Positions 1 through 10,257 of a stretch of 64,000 nucleotides of DNA are shown here, piece by piece; the first letter of the stretch is position 1; every line of letters begins with the position of its first letter. The notes below the pieces were generated by a model. That model saw only the letters and a program-made list of their open reading frames with translations. It had not been told where the DNA came from and did not search any database. The stretch is from Paralithodes platypus (lineage: Eukaryota; Arthropoda; Malacostraca; Decapoda; Lithodidae): NCBI GenBank assembly GCA_032716605.1, contig CM064523.1:42252598-42316597 (forward strand), given 5' to 3'. The translations under genes and the position numbers were made by a program.

Positions 1-1117
1 TACCTTCGCCAATGCTGGCTGTTTTTTGTTTATCTTGTTTAGAGTCAAACAAACGAACCGACAAACAAACGGAGGTAAAAGATCAATCGAGTGATGCTCT
101 CTCTCTCTCTCTCTGTCCCTCTCTCTCTCTCTTATGGGAGTTCATGAATTTGTAAGTGACTGTTCTTATATACTGTTAGGTGAACAAAGGCACCAATTGT
201 TAGGAGACTTGCCTATTCGTATCGTCCTAACCTGTCCTATTTGTAGTGAAGCGTATACGCAACCAATGTGCCACACAGTAAGTAGTCTGACCAATCCCAG
301 GGGCAATGTAGCGTTAAATAACACACCTGCAACTATAATTTGGATATTTGAGCTAGAGAAGACTTACCCCACCAAACTGCATATGATATTATGTATGAGT
401 ACCGGTAAATTATATAAAATACCTCCTGACAGTTCAATATGCCGTTTTCTTTTATATAACCGCCTCTTCAAACTCATAAAAATTACAAGTTTCTTCATGA
501 TATTATCATTCAGTTGTAGGTAAATTAATGTAATATCAATAGTTTTATAACAGAACTTTTATCGTGATTTTCTAATGAATTCTGCGAAAGTCAGTGTAAT
601 GATTTTGCTTTCTTCAGAAACAGACCCAGGTCAAAAGTAGCAACGAAACGATTGGAATTCGTCTGTTTTGATCATCTTTATTTTATTTGCTGATTATTCT
701 ATTGCCCATGATGCAAACACGACGAGTTGCTGAATATAAAAAACATTATACTGTAGATGCATCTATTATTTGTTATCTTTTCATCCCACTATTATATCAG
801 CATGTGTGCATGCTGCTAATACGAAATGGGTTAGTCAATATCTCCAGTTATAGATCGATCAGTTCGCCCGTCAATATATCATGTTATGGTCATATACTGT
901 AGGTGTGTGCTTGGAATTGAGATGAACAGACGGCGTTGAAACTGCAGGGTCTGTGGTAAGAGATTGTGGTCAGGTGAACGAGGCTCAATAGCCAGAAAAA
1001 AATACTGATTGTATGCATGGTTTGAGTACTGGCCTGAAGAAGCTATCTGCGAAACTTTGTCAATAAAGTGTTCCTCCTCAAATGGCGTATCTTTTCATTG
1101 AATTATATAACATTATA
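1..1117. other. AT-rich spacer, no gene recognised
   Basis: This stretch holds a (CT)n microsatellite near its start and otherwise AT-rich sequence. A 129-codon open frame at 134-523 (+) has no domain, repeat or composition that I recognise, and I do not call it a gene. It leads into a short (TA)n tract at about 1119-1139, which is the insertion target of the LTR element that follows. Confidence 0.6.
97..132. repeat. (CT)n microsatellite
   Basis: An interrupted CT dinucleotide tract, broken once by GTCC. Confidence 0.9.
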
Positions 1118-1139
1118 TAATATATATATATATATATAT

Positions 1140-1892
1140 TGTAAGGGAGCAGCGTGGTAGCAGAGACGGAGGGAGGAGAGAGACAGGCGACCCACCTTAA
1201 TCTACACCGATAGCGGCTGGTGTCCAGTGTCGCAAGCACCACCCGTGGGAGTCTATGCACGTGGTGTGTAGGCCTGGGACCCCTTCACCCACCTACACAC
1301 GTGGGGCATGTAGGCGTGGGAAGATCTACATTTCCCACGACAGGAGGCCTTTATCTGACATTCCGTGTGACTCTGCCATATAGACTAGTGTGACACCAGG
1401 TTCTTGCCGAAAATAGAGCTTGGGAAGAGATGTGTATAGGGAGGGAAGAGTTGAGAGTTAGTAGCTGTTGGAGAGCCCAACGAGGCAGAGGTGGGAGAAG
1501 TGCTCCTGTTCACGCTGGTCTGGGTACACCCCTGGACATGCGTGACATGTTGTCTGCTGGTTTGTGCATTACGACAAGTAGGTAGTGCACTGTTTTGTCC
1601 TTTGAAGGGGAGATGAGACAGCATTGGTGTATTATTGTGTATGTGTAACGAGCCCTAGTGTTGTGAGGAGCTCTGAGTTTCATATGGTGTTGTGTGTATC
1701 AACCTGTTCGTTTTCCCTAGTTAATAGTAATTATAATTAATACGAAAATTAGAAGTGTTTAATATCATCCTTCTTCATTAATTTGTGATTATCTGAGACA
1801 TTAACCCTTTTGGCATTCTGAAACGCAACAGCATGCTAGTTGCCCTTGCTTGAATTTTAATCTCTTGGGTTCAGCAATGTAGGATCGTAACA
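1140..1892 (+). repeat. 5' LTR of G1
   Basis: This LTR starts TG and ends CA. It matches the 3' LTR closely but is about 297 bp shorter. A 263-bp block present at about 5503-5765 of the 3' LTR is missing here, with a clean join near 1696-1698 in a GTGTGT context. A roughly 33-bp tandem duplication in the 3' LTR is present here as a single copy. Both LTRs are made from one template at integration, so these differences most likely arose afterwards. Confidence 0.93.
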
Positions 1893-1912
1893 AGAATTTG
1901 GCGACCTTGCTT
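1893..1912 (+). promoter_or_regulatory. Primer binding site region of G1
   Basis: The sequence directly after the 5' LTR contains TTTGGCGACCTTGC a few bases inside. TGGCGACCTTGC recurs at the same place in element G2, which supports a shared tRNA primer. I do not assign the tRNA species. Confidence 0.7.
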
Positions 1913-2171
1913 AGGATTTAGCGAACTTGTACCCACACTAGGGACTTGTCTTTTGTTCACCGGGAATCGAACTTAATCATTTTTAAATCTTTGTACTTTT
2001 TGTGCCTTTATTTTCTTTATTTTATTTATTTATTTATTTATTTTTTTCCACTGGAATCACACTCAGACGATTTGTTGGTGTACTGTATTGCTACTCATCT
2101 CTCGTTTCTGGTACATGAATTCGACTTTGTTTTGCTTATCGGATCAATTAAACCAGGCCAAGATGTTTCTT

Positions 2172-3845
2172 ATGAGCGATGAGGACGTAGAAGGGTTTCT
2201 TCGCTCAGATCCCACTTATGAAAATGTCTCTAGTCTGTCTAAGCAGGAGCTTAAACTAGTGGCGGACAAGTTGGATATTGATAACGCAATCTCTGACACT
2301 AAGGCGGAGTTATTGGAATGGGTGTTAGAGATATTGGGGCTACTTTCCGCCACCAGGGATGGGTTAATTGCAGATGGGATGCAGACTGTGACAGACACAC
2401 AACAATCACAATCGGTACAGAACACAGACAACCCGGTAGAGTTGCTCAGAATGCAACTGGAGTTAGCCAAACAACAGACAGAACGGGTGAAACTTCAAAT
2501 AGAACAAGCAAAACAACAAACAGAACAGGCGAGACTTCAAGTAGAACAGGAAAAACAACAGACAGAACAGGCGAGGCTGAAACTGGAGGAGAGAAAACTC
2601 GAGTGTGATAACAGGACTGGCGAGACACGGCACGTGCCAGGGGGCGGCAAAGTGTTTGATGTCACTAAACACGTTCGCATGGTGCCGACGTTTAACGAGG
2701 CAGATCCAACTGGGTATTTTTTGGCTTTTGAGAAAGTCGCGAGTAACATGGACTGGCCTGGGGATAAATGGGCTCTTTTATTGCAAAGTGGGTTAAAGGG
2801 AAAGGCTCTTGCCACCTACACGGCTCTTACCGTGTCTCAAAGTGGCGATTATGAGACTGTAAAAGGGACCATTCTACGTGCCTACGAATTAGTGCCTGAA
2901 GCTTACCGCTTGCTGTTTAGGAATCACTATAAACCTGGTCATTTGATGCATGTGGAGTTCATGTATGAGAAGAAAAAGGAACTAAACAGGTGGCTGCGTT
3001 CTCGGGATACTCAAGGTAACTATGAGAACATTTTTGAGCTCTTTCTTTTGGAGGATTTCTGTAGAACAATACACAGAGACGTAGCTTCACATATGCTAGA
3101 GAAAGGTACCCTGAATCCCGAGAAGGCTGCCACACTCGCTGATGAATATGTCCTAACTCGCAAAGTAGATCCGGACAGTAGAGCGGGCGGAAGTAGAGGG
3201 AGCAGCTACCACCACCACCCCGAGTCACCAAGGTCACCGACCCCTGTCAATGCTGCCACCCAGGCGCCGAAAATTTCACCTCAAAAGTGGAATGAAAAGC
3301 CATGGCAGCCCCCTGCTTCTCTTACTGGTGGCGCAAGTAAGAGGGAGGTAGTGTGCTCCTACTTTGATAAAGCTGGTCACGTGGAACGTGATTGTTTCCT
3401 TAAACTGAGGCGTAAGGGCGCGTGGGAGAGGCCTACGGCAGATGTCAGTAAAGCTGAGTACATGAGGGACTTTAAATCTGTATCTACGTTCTCCATTCTG
3501 GGAAAAGTCGGTGTGAGTGAGGAAGAGGAGGAGAAGGAGAGGAGAAAAAGAGCTGATGCACTTGCTTTCTTTGTGTCGTGTGGATCTGTTCGTAAGAATG
3601 ATGAAGTTAAGCATGTGAAAATCTTGAGAGATACAGGTGCTGCACAAACGCTCATGAGGACGAAGGTGCTGGAGAAGTTTGTGCATGAGGGAAAAAGCAT
3701 CCTCATTCATGGTGTGCGCGGTCAGCTGTCTGTGCCACTCGTGACTGTTGAACTTAAGAGTGAGCTCGTAAATGGGAGGGTGACTGTTGGACTAGTGGAT
3801 GATTGCCAGTGCCAGGAATTGACCTCCTGTTGGGAAATGATTTAG
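2172..3845 (+). CDS. gag: Gag-protease polyprotein of G1
   Basis: The open frame runs from 2088. I prefer the Met at 2172, because the conserved acidic start of the related Gags begins there; Met at 2163 is an alternative. In order it shows a SAP-like N terminus, a coiled coil of repeated KQQTEQARL-type heptads, a SCAN-like capsid region with the conserved block ILRAYELVPEAYRLLF, a basic linker, a CCHC knuckle and an aspartic protease with DTGA encoded at 3630-3641. Gag would form the cytoplasmic particle and the protease would cleave it. The knuckle reads CSYFDKAGHVERDC: the second Cys of the CX2CX4HX4C pattern is Phe (codon at 3363-3365). The frame is lost near 3800-3810, inside the protease flap region. 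Confidence 0.9.
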   Translation: MSDEDVEGFLRSDPTYENVSSLSKQELKLVADKLDIDNAISDTKAELLEWVLEILGLLSATRDGLIADGMQTVTDTQQSQSVQNTDNPVELLRMQLELAKQQTERVKLQIEQAKQQTEQARLQVEQEKQQTEQARLKLEERKLECDNRTGETRHVPGGGKVFDVTKHVRMVPTFNEADPTGYFLAFEKVASNMDWPGDKWALLLQSGLKGKALATYTALTVSQSGDYETVKGTILRAYELVPEAYRLLFRNHYKPGHLMHVEFMYEKKKELNRWLRSRDTQGNYENIFELFLLEDFCRTIHRDVASHMLEKGTLNPEKAATLADEYVLTRKVDPDSRAGGSRGSSYHHHPESPRSPTPVNAATQAPKISPQKWNEKPWQPPASLTGGASKREVVCSYFDKAGHVERDCFLKLRRKGAWERPTADVSKAEYMRDFKSVSTFSILGKVGVSEEEEEKERRKRADALAFFVSCGSVRKNDEVKHVKILRDTGAAQTLMRTKVLEKFVHEGKSILIHGVRGQLSVPLVTVELKSELVNGRVTVGLVDDCQCQELTSCWEMI

Positions 3846-4876
3846 CGGGGAAGAAGGCGAGTGTTTCTCCTATCATTGTTTTCAGGCCTACTGATTGTGC
3901 TGTAACCCGGCCCATGTCTCATAGAAATAATGGGATGAATGTGGAAATGGAGAAAAAGAGTGGTGTTGCAAGTGTACCAGGTGCGCTAGATGGCCCTAAT
4001 GAATGGGGACTAGGGAAATTGTTCTCGCTAGCAAAGAGTGATGTTGCAAGGGTGCAAAGTGTGTTTGAGGGCCCTGACGAGGTAGGGCTAGATGAATTAT
4101 TCTCGCTAAATGATGGTGTGAGAAAGGATGATGGTGTCTCAGGTGAAAAGTATCTGCCCGGTGTGGGCCCATGTACTAATCACAAGGAGATAGAGCAGCC
4201 GAAAGTGAAGGAGGCTGCAGGAAATTATTCGATGTACGGTATAATCAATGAATTGCCTATGCACAAAATTATCCTCTTGATGATGTAGCAGAGGATGATA
4301 AGATGTTGGAGAGTGTCCCCCGGAATGCTTCAAGCCGGACAATGGGGATGGAATGTGACGTGGGCGTGGCGGATGTGGAGCCTGTCAAGCAGCGGCCGTG
4401 CCGAGTCAACCCCGAGAGAGCCAAGGTGACGCGCCAGGAGGTCGACGACGAGTTGCTACGAGACATCAGAGAGCCACGCCAGAGTGAATGCTCCTCCACT
4501 GCCACTCTCATAGATAAGCCAGGTGGGTCAGCAGGGTTTTGCATTGATGTTAAGAAAGTCAATGACATCACCAAGAGTGACACTTACCATTTGCCTAGAC
4601 TTAAGGAATGTATTGAGCATGTGGGGCGTGCCAAGTTCAAACTGGTTGGGGATGTAAGTGATTTGGGGACGGGGGCAGTCTTGTTGCTAGGTGATGATCG
4701 TAAGGTAAAGCATCCTGTGTTTGGTGACAGCCAGAATATCAACTTTGTTCATAATGCTTGCAAGGTGGAGTTTGTTCTTGCAGGAGTACCACCTCAATAT
4801 CATTCATATTCCAGGGAAATGTAATGTCATTGCTGACCACCTGTCCCGCATGCAATTTTGTTTTATGAATGCTTAA
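3803..4876 (+). pseudogene. pol: Broken pol remnant of G1 (protease end, RT start, RNase H pieces)
   Basis: A frameshift separates this from the gag-protease frame: the protease ending GIDLLLGNDLAG continues in a different frame from 3803. A stop ends this piece at 4288. From 4303 the frame resumes with the N-terminal RT block (RVNPERAKVTRQEVDD, then FCIDVKKVNDITKSDTY). At HVGRAKF it jumps directly to an RNase H start block (DVSDLGTGAVLLLGDD). A second jump leads, in another frame, to the RNase H end block IPGKCNVIADHLSRMQ near 4800-4855. RT motifs with the catalytic aspartates and the integrase zinc finger and core are missing. It is a deleted pseudogene, not a working polymerase. Confidence 0.88.
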
Positions 4877-4900
4877 ATTTGTCGCCACAAATGTATTTTT

Positions 4901-4911
4901 AAGGGGGAGGG
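4901..4911 (+). promoter_or_regulatory. Polypurine tract of G1
   Basis: AAGGGGGAGGG ends exactly at the 3' LTR start. This is the expected primer site for plus-strand synthesis. Confidence 0.9.
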
Positions 4912-5957
4912 TGTAAGGGAGCAGCGTGGTAGCAGAGACGGAGGGAGAAGAGAGACAGGCGACCCACCTTAATCTACACCGATAGTGGCTGGTGTCCAGT
5001 GTCGCAAGCACCACCCGTGGGAGTCTATGCACGTGGTGTGTAGGCCTGGAACCCCTTCACCCACCTACACACGTGGGGCATGTAGTCGTGGGAAGATCTA
5101 CATTTCCCACGACAGGAGGCCTTTATCTGACATTCCGTGTGACTCTGCCATATAGACTAGTGTGACACCAGGTTCTTGCCGAAAATAGAGCTTGGGAAGA
5201 GATGTGTATAGGGAGGGAAGAGTTGAGAGTTAGTAGCTGTTGGAGAGCCCGACGAGGCAGAGGTGGGAGAAGCGCGGAGAGCCCGACGAGGCAGAGGTGG
5301 GAGAAGTGCTCCTGTTCACGCTGGTCTGGGTACACCCCTGGACATGCGTGACGTGTTGTCTGCTGGTTTGTGCGTTAAGACAAGTAGGTAGTGCACTGTT
5401 TTGTCCTTTGAAGGGGAGATGAGACAGCATTGGTGTATTATTGTGTATGTGTAACGAGCCCTAGTGTTGTGAGGAGCTCTGAGTTTCATATGGTGTTGTG
5501 TGGTGTGTAACGAACACTGATTAGTGTTCTAGAGTGCACACGTTCTCCTAGCGTGTTAACTGGTGATACTACATGGTATCATATATTGGTCTGTGATTGA
5601 GTGTTATTCAGTTTGCTGTTCAGAGTGCTAGGTGTTGATTAACTGTTCTTCAAATGTTCTTTTTGTGTAGTGTTCATTCCTTGTAACGAGTGCATTTACT
5701 CGAGGCCTTCACTCGGCGCTTAGCCCATTACCATTCTATGCCGTGATTAACTGAATCATCATGCTTATCAACCGGTTCGTTTTCCCTAGTTAATAGTAAT
5801 TATAATTAATACGAAAATTAGAAGGGTTTAATATCATCCTTCTTTATTAATTTGTGATTATCTGAGACATTAACCCTTTTGGCCTTCTGAAACGCAACAG
5901 CATGCTAGTTGCCCTTGCTTGAATTTTAATCTCTTGGGTTCAGCATTGTAGGATCGT

Positions 5958-5961
<4 letters not shown>
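4912..5961 (+). repeat. 3' LTR of G1
   Basis: This is the longer LTR copy (1050 bp), with the same TG and CA ends as the 5' copy. It carries a tandem duplication of a block containing GACGAGGCAGAGGTGGGAGA at about 5245-5305 and the 263-bp block missing from the 5' LTR. Confidence 0.93.
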
Positions 5962-6028
<67 letters not shown>

Positions 6029-6033
6029 ATATG
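5962..6033. repeat. (AT)n microsatellite
   Basis: A long AT tract directly follows the 3' LTR and matches the AT tract before the 5' LTR, so G1 inserted into a TA microsatellite. Confidence 0.95.
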
Positions 6034-6896
6034 CGTTCTGCTATATGTTTACTCTATAATTACCAGTGTACTGTATACCGGAAGTTATGTGTTCGCCTCC
6101 GTTTGTTTGTCTATCTGTAAACAAGATATCTAGAACAAAATAATTGCCTGAATGTTATGAAGGTTGATGGGAAAATAAGATATGCAGCAAGGAATAAGTG
6201 ATTCAATTTATGAGGCGATCTGGAGATTTACACGACATGTGGTGGGCAGATAGAATATGCACCTGTGGAGAAGTGATTCAATATAGGAGGCCAGCCGGAA
6301 TATATCCCAGAACCCAGATCCAGAATATGATTTAGGTCATTAATATTAATGATATAGAACCAGTCAGTATAGGCGAAGGTATGCTCTCTACCAAGTGCCG
6401 ACTAGCTTACTTATATATCCTGTAAGTCTATATCCTATTATCTAACCTTGTCTTTGTATAAACCTCGTCTATTTAAAACGAGTAGGCTTATTGTATACAA
6501 ATTATGTTCTCCGAAGTAAGGTAATCGTAGGATAGATTTAGGAAAGAATAGTTAGGGAAGACTGAGTAGAACTGTTAACACATATATAGCTGGCCGCCAC
6601 GTTCTAAACACAAAGCATTATACGAAGAAAATCACTATAAGGATAAAGGAAATGGACATAGTGACAATAGGTAATATTAAATAAAAATACATTAATAATA
6701 TACGTGAGAATGGAAGTTAATTACAGAATATTAACAAACATTTGGTCGTTACTCATATAACACATAAATAAACATAACAAGGCAAATAAAACTAAATAAA
6801 CTAACATAATGTAGGAGTGTAGGTGCTATTAAATAACTTATTTAATTTGGTAGAGATAGGGAGAGGGCTATCATATATGTGCACATTTTATTGATA

Positions 6897-6900
<4 letters not shown>
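6034..6900. other. AT-rich spacer, nothing recognised
   Basis: I see no long open frame, repeat family match or RNA motif in this stretch. Confidence 0.5.
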
Positions 6901-6931
<31 letters not shown>

Positions 6932-7154
6932 ACATAGAGCTACATAGATACACAGACCACACAGACCTCAAGGTCCTTACTAGGCAGTCTGGCCTTACAA
7001 ACTATATATGCATATATGCATATATACAGTATATATACATATATATACATATATACACCGGTACACACATATACACACATACACATACATACATACATAT
7101 ATATACAGTATATATACACATACTGTACAGTGCACACACATACACTTACATACA
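6901..7154. repeat. Microsatellite cluster: (GA)n then mixed (AT/AC)n
   Basis: A GA tract lies at about 6901-6930, followed by alternating purine-pyrimidine AT and AC repeats at about 7007-7150. Open frames here are repeat translations and are not genes. Confidence 0.9.
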
Positions 7155-7175
7155 TTTTTTTTTTTTTTTTTTTTT

Positions 7176-10031
7176 TCATATCACCCCAGCCCTCTGCAGA
7201 TAGAGGTCAAGCCTTCCCTTGAAAGCGTTTATTGTGTCGCTCTCCACCACTCTCGCTGGTAGTTTATTCCACTCTGTCGCCACACTGTAGGTGAAGAAAC
7301 TCTTTGTGACATCTAGGTTTGCCTTTTTGGTTTTTAATTTCATTCCATTTCCGCGAGTTTGATTAGTATTGTTTAATGTGAATAGTGCATTTACATCGAC
7401 TTTGTCGAAACCTTTTAGTATCTTAAAGCACTCAATAAGCTGACCCCTCAACCTCCTCTTTTTTAATGAGAACAGGTTCAATCGTTTGTCTTTCTTCATA
7501 TGGTTTATTTCTCAATGAGGGTATCATCTTCGTCGCTCTACGCTGTACTGACTCGAGTCTTACAATGTCCTTGATCAGATAAGGTGACCAGAACTGCACA
7601 CCATATTCAAGGTGGGGCCTCACCATACTTTTGAACAGTGGCACTATTACGTTTTCATGTTTATATGTAAATTTTCGTTTAATAAAGCCCAATGCTATGT
7701 TTGCCTTATTTGCAGCTGCTATACATTGGTCGGAAGTTTTTAGGTTTTCAGATATTAGTACCCCTAGGTCTTTTACTACCGTTGCGGTTTTTATTTGTTT
7801 GCCATTCATTTCGTATTTGTATTTCATATTTCTGCTACCAACCTGCAGCACCTGACATTTATCGACATTGAAGGGCATCTGCCATTTTTTCGACCACTCT
7901 GATATTTTGTTTAAATCAGATTGCAACGCATTTCTATCATCTTCGTTCAGGACTGTATTTCCTATTTTTGAATCGTCGGCAAATTTGGAAATGGTGTTGT
8001 TTACCCCTACATCAATATCGTTAATGTAAATGAGAAACAGGACCGGTCCAAGGACTGAACCCTGTGGAAACTCCACTAGTGACAGGCTCCCACTCCGATT
8101 CCACTCCATTTATCACCACTCTCTGTCTTCTGCCTGTAAGCCAATTTTTTATCCAAGAATGAATTTCACCTTTGATACCTATCCTCTCCAGTTTAGCCAA
8201 TAGTTTTCGGTGAGGCACCTTGTCGAAAGCTTTTTGAAAGTCCAAGAAGATTATATCTAGTGATTTCGTCATGTCGTTATATGTGAATAGTTTGTTATAA
8301 AATTCAATCAAATTTGTTAGGCATGACTTATTTGATCTAAAGCCATGTTGACTATTTTTGATTAGGTTGTTTGATTCGAGGTAATCTACTATCTTATCTC
8401 TAAGGATTTTTTCCATGATTTTTCCTACAATTGAAGTTAGACTAATTGGTCTGTAATTACTCGCTTTGGCCTTGCTACCCTTCTTGTATATCGGCGTAAT
8501 GTTCGCATCTTTCCAATCACTCGGTACAATCCCCTGTAGTAATGATAAGTTAAATAGTTGTGTCAGGGGTTTTGCTATTTCGTCTTTAACATTCTTAATT
8601 ATTTTCGGGTGGAGCATGTCGGGTCCCGGGGTCTTATTTACATTTAAATTACTCAATTTGCTTTGTACTTCGCTAACACTGATGGTGAAATCTCCTATCA
8701 CATGAGTTGAGGTGTTATTTTCAAGGGTATGATCGATAATTTCTTCTGTGAAAACTGAGCCAAAATATTTGTTGAGCAGATTTGCCGTGTTTGTGTCACC
8801 TGTTATTGTCTGGCCATCTTCTATTAGCGGTCCGATTCCGCTTTTGATCTGTTTATTTTTATTTACGTAACTGTAGAATTTTTTGGGGTTTGTGGTACTT
8901 TCTCTGGCAATAGTCATTTCGTAATTTTGTTTGTTCGCCCTAATGATTTTTTTTACTTCCCTTCTACTATTTGTGTACAAGTTTTTAATTACTTCAGTGT
9001 TTGTGTTATTTTTTACAAGTTTGTGGAGTTGATTCCTTTTCCTTATTGCCTTGCCAATGTCTCTACTGTACCAAGGGGGCATACTTGATTTCGTATTACG
9101 TTTTGGTTTCATGGGTACAAATTGTTTATGCGCCTCTGTAATTGTAGACTTAAAATTTCCCCATAGTTCATTTACTTCGTTTATATTTATGAGGTTTGAG
9201 TGTATGTTTGATAGCGATTCCTTAAGTCCGTCATAATTTGCGTTTTTGAAGTCCGAAACCATTCCTGTTGTTTTTACTGAGGAATATTTGCTTATAACGT
9301 TGATTCTTAAGATTTTATGATCGGACGTTGCCAGATGTTCACCTACATCCAGGTTTGATAATAGATTTTCTTGGGTAGTGATTACGAGGTCTAATATATT
9401 CCAGTCTCGCGTCGGCTGTTTTACGTGTTGAGTCAAAAAATTGTCCTGGATGAAGCTTGTCATTAGGCGTGACTCAGCATTTTTTCCGGTCGTGGTATTC
9501 CAGTCAATTAGGGGGAGGTTATAGTCACCTAGTAAAACTGTTTCGTCGGAATTAAGGGTTTTCTCTAGTATTTCATAAAAAATTGTATCATCGGCAACAG
9601 TTAGTCTCGGTGGTCGGTACGCTGTAGTGATATTTAAGTTCATGTTTTTTGTATTTATTTTGACGCACACTATTTCTGCATTACTTTCGGGGAGAGTCAC
9701 CTCAACTGGGTTTAAGTAGGTTGCAACGTACATTGCAACTCTTTGTTTTCCATTGTTACGGTCTTTATGAAAAAATTTATATGGCTCTATGTGATATTCA
9801 TGAAGTAGATCTTTATTTTTAAGGTTCAGATGTGTTTCCGTTATACAAATAACGTCAACTTTCTCATTTAATAACAGACATTTGAGTTCGTCTATTTTGT
9901 TTCTTATTGAGCAGGCATTTATGGATATTATTTTTATATCATTTCTCTCAGCATGCGCTGGATTTGTTTTTCTTATTGGTGGGATGGGTTTGGGGTTGTG
10001 ACTTGAATCCGCGGCGGGTTGTCAAATTCAT
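7176..10031 (-). pseudogene. ORF2 of family A LINE: APE endonuclease and reverse transcriptase, frameshifted
   Basis: The endonuclease begins around 9960 with ISINACSIRNKIDEL and DVICITETHL. It continues without an ATG into the frame that starts at Met 9733, with LLGDYNLPLIDW and TSDHK blocks. A possible initiator lies at 10031, in a different frame. The reverse transcriptase shows NYRPISLTS, QHGFRSNKSC, FLDFQKAFDKVPH and a FADD catalytic box. An extra base in the A run at 8068-8070 splits the PQGS motif. A second shift near 7490 separates the RT from the C-terminal block RLNLFSLKKRRLRGQLIE. The final TGA lies at 7178-7176 and touches the poly(A), so there is no 3' UTR. Its role was target cutting and target-primed reverse transcription in the nucleus. 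Confidence 0.9.
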
Positions 10032-10257
10032 TCAGTTGGTTGGGTTGGCTTGGATGGGGTTGGGTGGGGTTGTTTAGTTTGTTTTGTGGTTCAGGTAGGT
10101 AAATTTTCGCAACTTGTGGGCCATTGGGGTTGACGGTTTCGTTTAAATGGTTGTGATGGACTTGGAAGGGTTGGGCGAGGTTATTTATTTTTCTTAACTG
10201 TGCGGGTGGAGTTTGATTGGGTAGGGTTGTGGGAGGGCTTTTCCGGGGGTAGCGATG

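Larger units (their letters stand above)
1140..5961 (+). mobile_element. Gypsy-type LTR retrotransposon G1, internally deleted
   Basis: Two direct LTRs that begin TGTAAGGGAGCAGCG and end GGATCGTAACA bound a 3.0 kb interior. The interior has, in order, a primer binding site, a gag-protease frame, remnants of reverse transcriptase and RNase H, and a purine tract abutting the 3' LTR. The element sits inside a (TA)n microsatellite, so its target duplication cannot be told from the repeat. The reverse transcriptase core with its YxDD motif and the entire integrase are absent, so it cannot be autonomous. Family assignment rests on the DTGA protease, on RT and RNase H blocks of Ty3/Gypsy style, and on the capsid region. 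Confidence 0.93.

Noticed and set aside
134..523. 129-codon open frame that could be a small host gene
   Set aside because: No recognisable domain, no partner exon, AT-rich composition and no support beyond being open.
7008..7262. His-Ile-Tyr-rich proteins
   Set aside because: They are translations of AT/AC microsatellites.
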